Below are positions 41,531-52,232 of a DNA stretch of 64,000 nt, one piece after another. Origin of the DNA: Didymella arachidicola. Taxonomy: Eukaryota > Ascomycota > Dothideomycetes > Pleosporales > Didymellaceae. A model generated the notes under the pieces. It was not told where the DNA came from and searched no databases. It saw nothing but the letters and a program-made list of their open reading frames with translations. The stretch lies in contig CM049995.1 of NCBI GenBank assembly GCA_016630955.3, forward strand, positions 868,001 to 932,000, in the 5' to 3' direction. The number at the start of each line of letters is the position of its first letter. Position 1 is the first letter of the stretch. The position numbers were made by a program, and so were the translations under genes.

Positions 41531-42930
41531 TTACCGCACACTTGTCTGGCAGTGCGACATGAACCTATACATGCCTTCGATGCCTTGGTACTCAAGCGGA
41601 GCGTTGTAGTTTACCTCTTCGGCATCGCTTGTATGTAAAGACTCGTATCCTGATGGTGATGAGGTCGAGAGCCATGGGTTGGTCAGCTCTTCTTCGATGT
41701 CGAGAACCTCGTCAAATCCATCCTCCGAATGTGTCGAGTAGGCGTCCGAACTGAGAACAGAAGGCGAGAGCATTTGCTCCCAGTCGATCGCCTGAACGTG
41801 CTGGCGGCCAGCGACAGGCTTCTCGTAGAATGAGCACTCTGATGGTGTCCTACTCGAAGCGAAAGGAAAGAGAAGAGCGATCTCGGTGCCCGCGAATGCA
41901 TCAAACTCCTCATCTTGATGGACTACGCCTCGCTGCACCTCAAAGTCGCTACATATGGTCTCCACTGTATCACGGTCACAACCGGGGAAATGGACCTTGA
42001 GCGTCGAGTTCTCGTAGGTGATGGGTAGGTCACCCAGCTCTGCTAGTCTTTGCAGATCTTTCAAGACCGCAGCGAGCTCTTTGACGGCACGAGTGAAGTC
42101 AACAGAAAGGACGTCTAAAAGACCCTCGCTCTTGAGCGAGTCCTTCTCTTGCGAGGCGGCGAACCCCTCGACGGCCTTCATAGGAGTAAGAGCGGTGACG
42201 GTAGGGTTAATATTGAAGCTGACGTAAGACCCGGGTGTAGCCTTGGGGAACTTGTTCAATGTGCGGTTGACCTGATCCTGCAGGGCAGTGACGGCCTTGA
42301 AGCGCTTCTCACCTCGGTGTGAATCAATACCGTCAAACTGGGCCTTCTGACCAGAGATCAAGAAGGCCCGGACGGCTTGAGAAACATTGTTGATGACCTG
42401 TGCAGGCGCAGCGGGGCCATGAGAGAAGTATCGGGCGCCTCCAGCTCGACCAGAGCCCCAGCTATAGCCTCCGGCTGTGCGGCCTAGTGTTCCTCCGGTG
42501 AGGTTCGGTCGTAGAGTCGAGGCGAACGGTGCGCGGCCAGATTGCGAATTGACGATGCTAGCGGTGCGCGACTTGGGGAACGATGACTTGTCGAACTTGA
42601 CTCCGGCGGAGCGAGACGCGGAAGTCGTGAATCGTCGTACAGCGGCCGAGATGTTGCTGTGAGTGGTATACCAGCGACCCTTACCCTGCTTTAGGTAGGC
42701 AATGCGGTGAATCGGGTGTGTAGGTGTGTTTCGAGCGAGAATTGGCTGAAGTTGTGCCTGCGACGGACGTGAGCCAGCAGGCAGCTGGTTCTGTATGAGC
42801 CTCGCGGCATGACGCCAGCCAGCCCTTTTAACACATGTCAACGCGGTGACTCATATTGCGAACGTTACACTCACTTGAATGCTTTCGCATTCTTGACCAC
42901 CAGCGTATGTAGAGCACCGGTGGGTGCCAT
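41531..42930 (-). CDS. Conserved fungal protein with mitochondrial-type N-terminus (449 aa)
   Basis: Exons 42875-42930 and 41531-42824 (50-nt intron) give 449 residues. The start MAPTGALHTLVVKNAKAFKA is the ATG nearest a good splice donor. The first 130 residues are rich in Arg, Ala, Ser and Gly with almost no acid, ending RYFSHGPAAPAQVINNVSQA, consistent with a matrix presequence. The core VRAFLISGQKAQFDGIDSHR to VSFNINPTVTALTPM and DLPITYENSTLKVHFPGCD looks folded and conserved. The tail ends YQGIEGMYRFMSHCQ. I recall similar fungal proteins being labelled 'casein kinase II beta 2 subunit', a doubtful name: no CK2-beta zinc finger is present. Function unknown. Confidence 0.75.
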
Positions 42931-43632
42931 TTTGCTCTTTGCAACCAGGTGTTGGAGAGGAGAGTGGTGATGAATAGGTAGGATGTGGGGAACACTTAAG
43001 AGGCGCAGTCCGTTCGCCACCCGTCGATCGCGGCCTCGGCGGCTAGACCCTAGATACGCCCAAGCATGATGACGATCTCCACCAGCTTTACCTTGGTGAA
43101 CCATGGCTGTGTACCTGTTGTGCCAACCAGAGCTATAACAATCTTCGAAGAAAGACAACCAACTTTCATTTTCGTACTCTACAAGCAGATTCAGATGCTA
43201 GATAGCACAAGCTCCATTTTGCCCGTCACTCAATATGTACTTTCGGGCCTTGACATCTGAGAACTTGAAACCGAAACCGAATGCCGCTATGCTGAGACGC
43301 ATAAGAGAGGAGAATTGTGAATTGAAAAATGGAATGCAAGAAGACGTCCCAGCTACAACTGTTACCTGTTCTGCATCCTGAACCGCCTAAGGAAGTCCGG
43401 TCCAGGATACCATAGGTTCATCGAGTATGGTAGTCGTGTCGTGTGAACGTGGAAAGGATCCGGGATACGCGCAAAGCTTCTATTGAAAAGGTGATTAACC
43501 GCCAGCCATGTACTAACGCCGAAGCTTAAACTTTTTGTGGAAATGCGTGGAACGCCCTAACGAATGCCCTAGATGGTATTAAGGGCAACAGAACCGAAGA
43601 TAACAACGCCGCACAATGAGATATGTTTTCAA
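42931..43632. other. Intergenic, no supported gene
   Basis: About 700 nt between two minus-strand genes. It should hold the promoter of the mitochondrial-type gene and the 3' UTR of the La-motif gene; only short frames otherwise. Confidence 0.5.
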
Positions 43633-46600
43633 TCAGACTTTGAGAAACGCCAGGAGATCGTCCGTCAGCAGCCGTTGTAGTCGTTGCTGATTGCCTGGGT
43701 GGAGGCAGCTGTTGCTGAGATCTAACCGCAATTGCGTGGTAGCTGGACAGTGGTCGTCGTCCTCCGACACGACTAGAGCAACGTAGTCGTAGGCCACACG
43801 ATGCCGAACCACAGTCTGCGACGACAACAAGGACTGACTGTAGAATTTGATCAGACTCCATATTCCAACATCAGTCATGTTGTATAGAGTATCCTGGAAC
43901 GCAAGATCCCGAAACTCTTCGTACATTTGGGTATTGAAGTTTCGAATCAGGAAGTGCGACCAAAAGTGGTAGAGAACCTCCATATCGTAACAAGTTGAAC
44001 CAAAGGGGGTATTTTGACGCTGCTGAAGCGCTTTTGATCGTAATTGAAAGTAAGATTCGTGAGAGATGTCGGAAAGAACCGACTCGACTGGATGTTCCTC
44101 ATCCTTGACCCAGTAGAGGCGAACAGGTAGTGTGGAGATCTGCACATCACTCTCAGGGCTCGGGCGCGATCCGTCCATTCTGTCTGATGCGTGAGCGGAG
44201 GTCTGTGAAAACCTTGGTGTGGAAACTTACTTCTGTGGAGAAACAGCACCGGTGACTTGAGAATGACTGCTGGGTACACTGTCCAGTTCATCTACGCCGC
44301 CACTTTTACTATTGATGGAACCATTAGAAAACGTTCGAGAAGTTGAGGGACGTAATGCTGCCAGTGGCTTAATATGCTTGCGGACGACAACGGTCAAGCA
44401 TTCCATCTGCGCATCACAAAATGAATCGGGTTCTGCACTCACAGCCTTGGTCGAATCCTCGGTCGGTTTACCATTGGGTACAGCGGCGCTGTTCGCGACT
44501 TCAGGGGCTGTACCGTTGGTCAGGGTCTCGTCGGGGGTTCCAGTGGCGTCCTGGGAGTTGCCAGGGATGAAAGGGTTGTGCTCAGGATATGACACATCGT
44601 GACCGTAGCCAGTGTGCATGGCAGGATATTGAGGGGGGTTTGACTGGTCGAAGCCTGCAGGATTAGGCGTAGGAGGTTCGCGCAGCTCCCTGGGGCCATC
44701 GTTCTGCGCTGACTCATCACGATCTGCCATACTCAAGACCCACTGCTCCCAGCCCTCACGACGACGGAGCCTGTCACGGCCATCCTCGCCTGTGCGGTAC
44801 TGAACGTGGCTCGACTGCTGGCAGACAAGCTTGAGAAGCTCGATGTCAGTGGTCAAGTTCTTGATGCGGTTGAACGCAGCAATGAAGTCAAGGGCAACAA
44901 AACCCTGAGAGTCCATGTGCCTTCTCAGATACATGTCCTTCAACAGGTTGTCGACTGAGAAGTAGTACTCACTGTGATGGTCAGCGAGAGTCACGCGAAG
45001 TAGTTTCGGGGTCACTTACACCTGGGTGGTGATCATCGGAAACAGAGCGAAGTGGTCGACACCGAAGGGACTATAGGGCATAGTGCTCACGGGTGCCGCC
45101 ATGTTGTAGTCGTACATGTTGTACGCGCCCACGGGAGCCATTGGAGGGGCACCCTGGAAGCCAGGGTAGCGGTAGGACTCTGCGACAGACTGGGAGCGGT
45201 GGCTGTTGCGACCGAACTTGCCTTGAGGCGGTGCGAAGAAGGAATTGTTTCCGGGGTTGAAGGTAGTTGGAGAGCCGGGGCCCATGGTGAACGATCCACT
45301 GGCTTGCTGGGCATGGCCGTTAGCAAACTGGTGGCCGTTCGTGAAGCCACCACGTCCTCCACGTCCACCACCACGAGGCCTGTCACGGCCAGTGTAGGAG
45401 CCATTGAAGCGGCCCTTAGAGTGCACGCCGTTGGGCCCGTCCAGGGGTCGTCGCTCGTTCTCAGAACCCTCGGTCTGATTCCCGTCTTTGGTGGTAGACA
45501 CGTCCCCTTCCCTCCTTCGCTCGGAGCCGTTAAAGTCGCCCCTGCGACCCTTGCCGGGCTTGCCAGAATATTGACGGGGAAAGTTGCCGTTCGTCGTGTC
45601 ACCCATAGTGGATGCACGCTTTGGTGCTTCGGGCTCGAAAGGCGCGGCGCCAGGGCCCTTCAGAGTCTTCTCGGCGGGGACCTGCTCTTTGAGGGTCTGC
45701 GAGGCAGCGCTGCCGGAACGCTTCGTCGTGGGAGAGGCATCACCAGCGATGCCGTTGACTTCGCGCTTGGGTCGCTCACCATTGGTGACACCCTCAGTCG
45801 AGGCATCCTTCTCAGATGCGGCGACACCGTTAGCACCAAAGCCGGCAGGTCTGCTGCCAGATTGTGCGCCTCCACGACCTCCAGGCCTACCGCCTCTGCG
45901 CGGATTCGCAGCGTTGGGCAGCGGTGTGTTAAAGACAACCGAGGGGGTGTACGGAACCTTCACCCACTCGTGCTTCCCTGAAGTACCATTGGGTGTGCTG
46001 TCCTTGCGCTCCTTCTCGCCCTTCTCTTGAGCCTTCTTGCGGTCCTCATCGATCGCTATCTCTGGTGTCGGCCACGATTCCCGGTCCTGGTTGGGCGGAA
46101 GCGGCATGACGCTCGACGCAGGCTTTGCGTCCTTGTCGTATGGCCTACTCTTGGGGCCCTTCTTCTCACCATCTCTCGTCTCTTTCCGTTGAGAGGATGT
46201 CTTGTCTTCCTCGCGGCCCTTGGGCTTGGTCTCGGCAGCAGCAGGTCTCCCCTCGCACTTTTTGGGCGTACCATTCGTTATAGACACCGATACAGGCTTC
46301 GCCTGAGACTTCTGTTGATCTGCGCGCTGTTGCCAGATATTCACTGTAGGCAGAGGTGCCTCCTTAAGAGGCTTCGGTGGCTCCTTCTCCTTCTCAGGCT
46401 CCTTCTCGCCCTTGTCGCCCTTGTCGCCCTTGTCGCCCTTGTCGCCCTTCTTGCCTTTCCTGCCTTTCTCGCTCTTCTCGGGCTTCTCTGAAGTCTTCTG
46501 TACAGGCTCGACAGTCTTGTCGACGGATGTGGAAGCCTGGGACTTGTTGTCCCACGTCGACTCAGAAGACGTGTTGGGCTGCGAGGATGTATCGTCGTCC

Positions 46601-46896
46601 TTGGTCACCGTCGAGGCAGACAGAGAGTCGAGATCGGTGGTAGACGCCTCGAGGGACTCGACAGGTTTTGTGGGCTTCGAGGAAGCCGTTCGTGACTCGC
46701 CGTTCGTGGCGGGTTGTTCGTTCGAAGACTCGGTCTCGGCGTCGTCAGCCCAGCTGTTCACTTGGGTGATTGAGGAATTCGGGGCTTTAGAGGCGTCGTC
46801 CTTAGCCGGTGTTGCGGAGCCAGAGGCTGGCTTGCTGACAGAGATTGGGCTAGAAATGCCCTTCGCGGCTTGCGCGTATGAAAATGTGGCGGCCAT
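43633..46896 (-). CDS. La-motif RNA-binding protein, LARP1/Sro9 type, with DM15-like box (1054 aa)
   Basis: Exons 45020-46896, 44231-44971 and 43633-44179 (introns 48 and 51 nt) give 1054 residues. The first ATG is at 46896 (MAATFSYAQAAKG). The N-terminal 600 residues are low complexity: Ser/Thr/Lys-rich, a (GDK)5 run, then RGG-like clusters (GRGGRGGF). The La motif spans about 620-705: VEYYFSVDNLLKDMYLRRHM, DSQGFVALDFIAAFNRIKNL. The last exon carries LYHFWSHFLIRNFNTQMYEE and FRDLAFQD (about 935-985), matching a LARP1 DM15 helical box, which in animals binds the mRNA cap and TOP motif. So the protein is LARP1-like, a cytosolic regulator of mRNA stability and translation. The second acceptor was chosen to keep frame (K-M-D-G). 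Confidence 0.87.
46405..46449. repeat. Coding 9-nt tandem repeat, (Gly-Asp-Lys)5
   Basis: CTTGTCGCC units repeat inside the first exon of the La-motif gene and encode GDK on the minus strand. Such a run is prone to length variation between strains. Confidence 0.85.
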
Positions 46897-49820
46897 CTTT
46901 GAAGATAGCGTATGTTTCAGCAAATGTGCTGTGTAGAGGGTGGACCTTGTGCTGAGCGCGGAAAATCCCTGAAGGGATCGCTAGAAATGCTGGCCAGTCC
47001 AAGTGCTGGCACTGGTATGTCCGGAGAGGCAAGCTGACCTCTCCGCACTTTCTGTCGGGTGAAGTAGCCAAGCGCTGGATCTCACGAGGTTCGTGTTGTG
47101 CGGGAAATAGCTCTGCGCAGTGCAAAGTCGTCGGCGGTCTAACTTGACTTTGACAACTCGGGATTGACCGAGTTAGGCGCAGCTACGAAGGATGAATCAA
47201 CTTCGGATGAACCTCCGCAGCGCTCGCACGAGCTCTGTGCCGAAAAACGTTAGCAAAGATGTTGAGGGTGCGGCTCAAGGCAGAAAACGTCGAGTGGAGG
47301 GTCCAGGTCGTGAACCCAGATTGAGCGACTAGCAAGATGTTTGTGGTGGATTTCTGGCGAATGTGCAAAATATAAAGATGTCTCGTGAGAGCAGTCACAG
47401 TGCTGCGACTGAGGTGATGTGACAGGGTGCAGCAGTGAATAATCGACTGAGTGCTCGACAGGACAGCAGGCTGGTTGGAAAAGAGTTACGACCCAGGGCA
47501 GCCTCGGGCGCAAGCAGCAGGTACTAAGTAGCAAGCAAGACTAACCTTTGGGCAAAGAACGGGTTGGCTGTTTGGCTGACGTTCACAACGAACAAGCAGC
47601 AGACACGCAGGCGGCAGCACCGTAAGCTGGATGAGCTGTCGGTGCGGTGAACGAAGGTGTCGACGTGCAGCGAGGTACGGCGGGCTCCAGGCACTCGGCG
47701 TCGAAGTCGCAGCGATATTTGGCGTGCGAGGAACAACTACGGGTCGGATGAGGGTATCAAGTGTCCAGGGCAGCTTGATCGAGGAAGACGGAAAGCCAGT
47801 GACCTGACAATATTGAGTCTCGTGTGTGCGGAAAGGTACGTACAAGCGCAGTGAGGGGAGTTTTGGCACTGCGGGCAAAGGTCACTTTTCGCGCAAAATT
47901 CCAACTAGACCGGCCCGCTTTCACTAAAATCCACGCCCAGCAGGCCGAGGAACGCGCTGCAAATCCCTACTGCCGGTAGATGACATCGCCGCCGGCCTGA
48001 CAGGCCCAAACATCGCGTGTCACTGCTTGCATGGTGAGGTGAGTCCTCGCGACCATAATTTGTTTGCTTGCTGCTCGCAAAACCGGAGATGACCTCACGC
48101 ATTCACCCCTCACTTGAAAGCATTGCTGCCTGCTCCACACTCTCCTCAACTGCATGTGTCGTGCAGATGGAGAGCCCAACGCAGACATGGCGCACACAAA
48201 TTGCTTGGGCACATGATTGGTGCTGCAGTTCAGGGCTGCCGATGACCTTTCCTTCGAATAAATATCGGAGCATTGCTCGAGCGCTGCATCCCTGCGCCCA
48301 CCACGGAAGCCCGGGAAACGGCTGGCGACTATTGAGTCTTCCGACTGATCCCGAGCGCTTGGAAAAGCACGCGTTTGTCTGGGACCGGAAAAGGTGCAGT
48401 TTTGGTGCATCTGCATGGGACATTCATGGCGCGCTTGCTTGTGTGAGATGGCAACCCGTGAACTTGCCCAACTGAGCCTGACATGTGTTACTCGAACTCT
48501 GTGCGCCGGCGAGCATCGTCACGTCTCCCACGTGACCGCCCTGGCCAATGCTCGCCGGTTCGATAGGCTGCTCATCTAAATCTCGTTTATTCGCCATGGC
48601 CTCGTGTTCTTGGTTACTGGACCTGAGGTCGATCGAAGTCCTCGAGGTTGGCCTTCTTTGGATTGTGCCCCCACAGTTCTCTCGCACCCTGAGATGCTCA
48701 ATGTGGAGTCTCTTGCCAGATGCCTGCGATTCCGTCTGTCGTCGCTCTAGAATATTAGCGCTTCACACGAATTTGCCATCTCCAGTGTGCCCAATAAATT
48801 GCAGTCGTAATTTAGCACTATCATCAACATACAAACAACACTACCAATATAAGCATAGTCCAGTCTACGCTCAATGAACAACCGGCTCTGACCGAGGCTG
48901 CGTCAATCCACACAGCTTTTCTGCGACCAGAAGGAAAGGATGGGTGTTGGCTAATGTGTTGACCGTGCTCAAGGCCTTTCCTACTCCATCCTAATGATTG
49001 CACGGGTCTCGTATTTGCATTTTGTCCACTAAAAGACACGCCGCAACCATCCGACTTGAACATTTCCCCTGCAACATGACAGGAACGAGTATCGGAGTTT
49101 CCTGTGGCACCTCATCACTTTCGATACCGATGACTATTGAATCACAAGATTAACGACTGGCATAACCGGCGATCTTGAACAGTGCCGACACGGCGCGGCC
49201 TACAGCTTGATTGTAGATTGTTGCCTATAGTATGAGTGAAGGTAGAGCGATATATGATGGCTGAACGTGCATCGAAGGACAGTACCGGGCTGCCCCCATT
49301 GTCACCGAGGGTGACGCTTGTTGTGAAGAGAAATGTGTTTGCTGGACGTGTCCACTCTCTGGTGCTTGCTGGCAACGACACCTCGGGGATAGACGCATTC
49401 GGGGATTTGGTGACGCACAGCAAGGTCAGTCGGGTCTGCTAGTTGGGAATGCGTCTGACCAGGTGTCAGGGAAGTTCGGAAAGATCCATCTTGTAATGAA
49501 TACCTGCCCGACCGGGTGGTGATGTGAGACGATGTATAGGTATAAACCCAGAAGATTGCTAAGGGCCTCCCGGCTATGTGACTGATTGCACGTAATGGAC
49601 AAGGTTGGAAAGATCGACTGTTTCAAACACATCTTGCAGCTTACCAGTGTACACTGGCGACGTGGTGTCAGGTCGTGAATGTGAACGGAAGTTGAAGAGC
49701 TTTGCTCCAGCAACAATGGATTGTCAAGAGGCGAAAGGTGACGGCCCATGAAGAAGGCCACGTCTTGGTCCAGCAATTCCAGCGTGGGTTTGTAGGGCAA
49801 ATCTGAAGTTCGCCCTACAT
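46897..49820. other. Long intergenic region, 2.9 kb, no supported gene
   Basis: Upstream of the La-motif gene. Several minus-strand frames of 70-130 codons are open but none has a domain or splice logic; some could be uORFs in a long leader. The 130-codon frame 47486-47878 is Pro/Leu/Arg-rich and looks like noise. No repeat or transposon feature was seen. Confidence 0.5.
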
Positions 49821-49922
49821 CTATCCATTCTCGAGACAAACCCTGTAAATATCGCCGATGGTGTCGAGGTGGTGGGAGATCATTTTAAGCAGCTCAGGCG
49901 GTAAATTCGCTAGGCTCTTCAT
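49426..49922 (-). pseudogene. Possible F-box gene relic
   Basis: From the ATG at 49922 the frame reads MKSLANLPPELLKMISHHLD, then TIGDIYRVCLENG and stops at 49821. The opening is an F-box-type helix pair. Another frame continues the same strand (LSREWIDVGRTSDLPYKPTL, to 49426) right after a TTTACAG acceptor-like site, but no donor precedes it that would make a sensible intron. It could be a frameshifted F-box gene or a short remnant. Confidence 0.27.
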
Positions 49923-50572
49923 TGTAGAGGCCCTGCGTAAGCCCGTGTTGTGCTGCTGTGACCCTGAATCATTGTCCCTCAGGACATGTTCGTGAGGTAG
50001 CTCTTCGTCAGCTTTAGCTTGGGCGTGTCCGGGATCATGAGGCTGACATATCCAAATGTAGATTCGCAGACGCCAATGATAGATGCGAATCGTGGTTGGA
50101 GGGATATCAACGTCAAAAATTGTGACGGTGTCCGCAACATAAGCTATGCCTTCCAAGGGTTACTGCCGAATGGCTCCCGATGCCACCATTTGGCTGTGAT
50201 CAAGCTCGCTAATGGTACTTTCAACCACTAGCCTGAATTCAGTCAAACAATATCATGTAGGCACTCGTCGGCTGCACTGACGAACGAGACCATGCAACTG
50301 TGTGAGGCCGTCAGTTGAAACGCAGCTCCTAGCACGTCGGTGGAGCAGTCGCTGTACTTTCGCAAGACTGGCTTCTGTGCTCTGGATCGTAATATCGTAC
50401 TAACAACTTCAGTGACGAACTGCTTAATGTTTGAAGGGCTGAAGGTGGTCGAAAGTGAAGCTACGCTGCGCATCAACGCGTTCACGCCAAGGCCGACTCC
50501 CGCCCTCCGCAACTCACTGCGCCCCCACGTCACATCTTCCCCAACCCGTACATTGTAGCCCGGCGCCACAAC
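49923..50572. other. Intergenic upstream of TAF10
   Basis: About 650 nt, presumably the TAF10 promoter. A 110-codon minus-strand frame crosses it (49821-50156) only as an upstream extension of the F-box-like frame. No other feature seen. Confidence 0.5.
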
Positions 50573-51285
50573 ATGTCCGACAGCAACTCTCAACCGCCTG
50601 ATGCGAAGATGGAGGTGACCGACGACCTTGACCAGTCAGTGGAGAATGAGATCAACCATGACGCGACACAAGCAGACGCCATGAACTTGGATGGCGCAAA
50701 CGACGATGCGCCGGCGGCAAACTGTGTACCAGATGCCGCCGCTGCGTTCGAGCAGCGCATTCCTGCGAAAAAGGATGCCACGCTGCGCGAATTTCTAGGC
50801 AAAATGGACGAATATGCGCCTATTGTGAGCGCCCTATCCCCATGTCCTAGGGCTGATACTAACACAAGACTCAGATCCCAGATGCAGTCACCAACTACTA
50901 CCTGACACGCGCCGGTCTCCCTCCCCCACCTCAGACGTCGCAACATCTTGCCCGTCTCCTAGCTCTTGCAACCCAAAAGTTCATTGCAGACATCGCCGCC
51001 GATGCATACCAGTTCTCGCGCATTCGTTCGTCTAACACTACAAGCAACAACCCCATGGGCGGTCTTGGCGGCGCAGCAGGAGCACCAGGTGCAGCAGCTC
51101 CGGCGCAGGGCGGTAAAGACAGTGGACCCAAGGCCAAGGACTACAACCTCGGAATCCAGAGGCCGGGATATGGCGGTGGTGGTCAGGGTGGCAGCCAGGG
51201 ACGGACAGTGCTTACCATGGAGGACCTCGGCATGGCTGTTGGAGAGTATGGTGTCAACATCAAGCGCGGCGAGTTCTACAGGTGA
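50573..51285 (+). CDS. TAF10: TFIID/SAGA subunit Taf10 (220 aa)
   Basis: Histone-fold subunit shared by TFIID and SAGA. Exons 50573-50824 and 50875-51285 (50-nt intron) give 220 residues. The acidic N-tail (about 60 residues) precedes the histone fold: KDATLREFLGKMDEYAPIIP then DAVTNYYLTRAGLPPPPQTS and HLARLLALATQKFIADIAAD. A Gly/Ala-rich loop (GGLGGAAGAPGAAAPAQGG) interrupts the fold as in other Pezizomycotina, then TVLTMEDLGMAVGEYGVNIK completes the third helix. It ends EFYR, the family's usual terminus. The intron splits the fold between I and I of APIIPD. Confidence 0.94.
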
Positions 51286-51531
51286 GCTTCTTCACTTGCG
51301 CGCATAGCCGGCGCATCGCACATTGCATCCACCACATGGAGCACTATTCTTGAAGTCATGAGAACATGCATTATCGGCGTTAGTTGGTCTCACAGGCGTA
51401 TGGGGCCTCAAATCAATATCGAACAACCACAGCCACATTCTGACAGGCTGCATTTTTGTACAAGTAGCAGTACATCTAGATAAACACAAATGATACCCAA
51501 ACTCCCATACCATGCATATGCGACCCAGCGT

Positions 51532-51975
51532 CTATTTGTTCTTGGTCTGCTTGTATGAGAAGTTCTTCCTTGTCCTGCCCCGTTTTTGTCAGTCACACAT
51601 CTCCAAATTTGCATATTCAGCTTTCATCTAGACGTACGGCGCAAATTCTCCCAGCTTGTGCCCGACCATATCCTCGGTTATTGTGATATCATCGTACTTC
51701 TTGCCGTTGTGTACCTGGAACTTCAGACCAACAAAGTTCGGCAAGATGGTCGCAGAGCGCGCTTGCGTCTTGATTGGGGCTTGTCGCTCACCAGCCTTTG
51801 CGCGCGCGATGGGAAGACTGGATCATTCAGCGGCGTGTAGGATAGTGTTCGTTGGAAGGCTTACGGGAGGATGTTAGGGCCTATGGGTACTGTTAGACAG
51901 GTCCTCTTCAGTTTGACAGCATTCCAGCGTACCTTTCCAGACCGATCGTGCGCAGAGCGCTCTTGTGGGGAACAT
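51532..51975 (-). CDS. RSM19: Mitochondrial small-subunit ribosomal protein uS19 (93 aa, four exons)
   Basis: Head protein of the mitochondrial small subunit. Exons in transcript order are 51933-51975, 51865-51880, 51638-51817 and 51532-51574, with introns of 52, 47 and 63 nt. Joined, they read MFPTRALCARSVWKGPNILP, then LPIARAKAGERQAPIKTQAR, then SATILPNFVGLKFQVHNGKK and GHKLGEFAPTRKNFSYKQ, ending TKNK. This is the S19 core (W-K-G-P...G-H-K-L-G-E-F). It was too fragmented to appear as a long open frame. The second exon is only 16 nt, supported because both junctions are needed to restore the conserved GPNILPLPI. It is divergent from MRE11 with 257 nt between starts. Confidence 0.9.
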
Positions 51976-52232
51976 TGTGATGTGCTGCCCTGGTGTGAGG
52001 TCGGCGTTGAGCTCGATTTCTTCCGTTCTGCATCGGTCACCTGAGAGCGCGGCAATCGATAAAGACTAGCCTAGGCTGAAGCGCGTCGCGCGCCGCGACC
52101 TGGAGGAGGAACCGCGAACTCAAAACTGCCTCAATTCGCTTTGCAAGAGAAGTGAATTCTTTGACGGGGTCTGGAGGTGCTTACTTCATTCCAAGGCTTC
52201 CAAGGCTAGCACGAGTCAACAAATCAAACGCA
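51976..52232. promoter_or_regulatory. Shared divergent promoter of RSM19 and MRE11
   Basis: 257 nt separate the two ATGs on opposite strands, so both promoters and leaders must overlap here. The region contains a GCGCGTCGCGCGCCGCG palindrome-rich core (52080-52098). No TATA box is seen on either side, as expected for housekeeping genes. Confidence 0.5.

Noticed and set aside
45052..45981. 309-codon plus-strand frame opposite the La-motif gene
   Set aside because: Antisense of RGG/low-complexity coding DNA; no recognisable domain.
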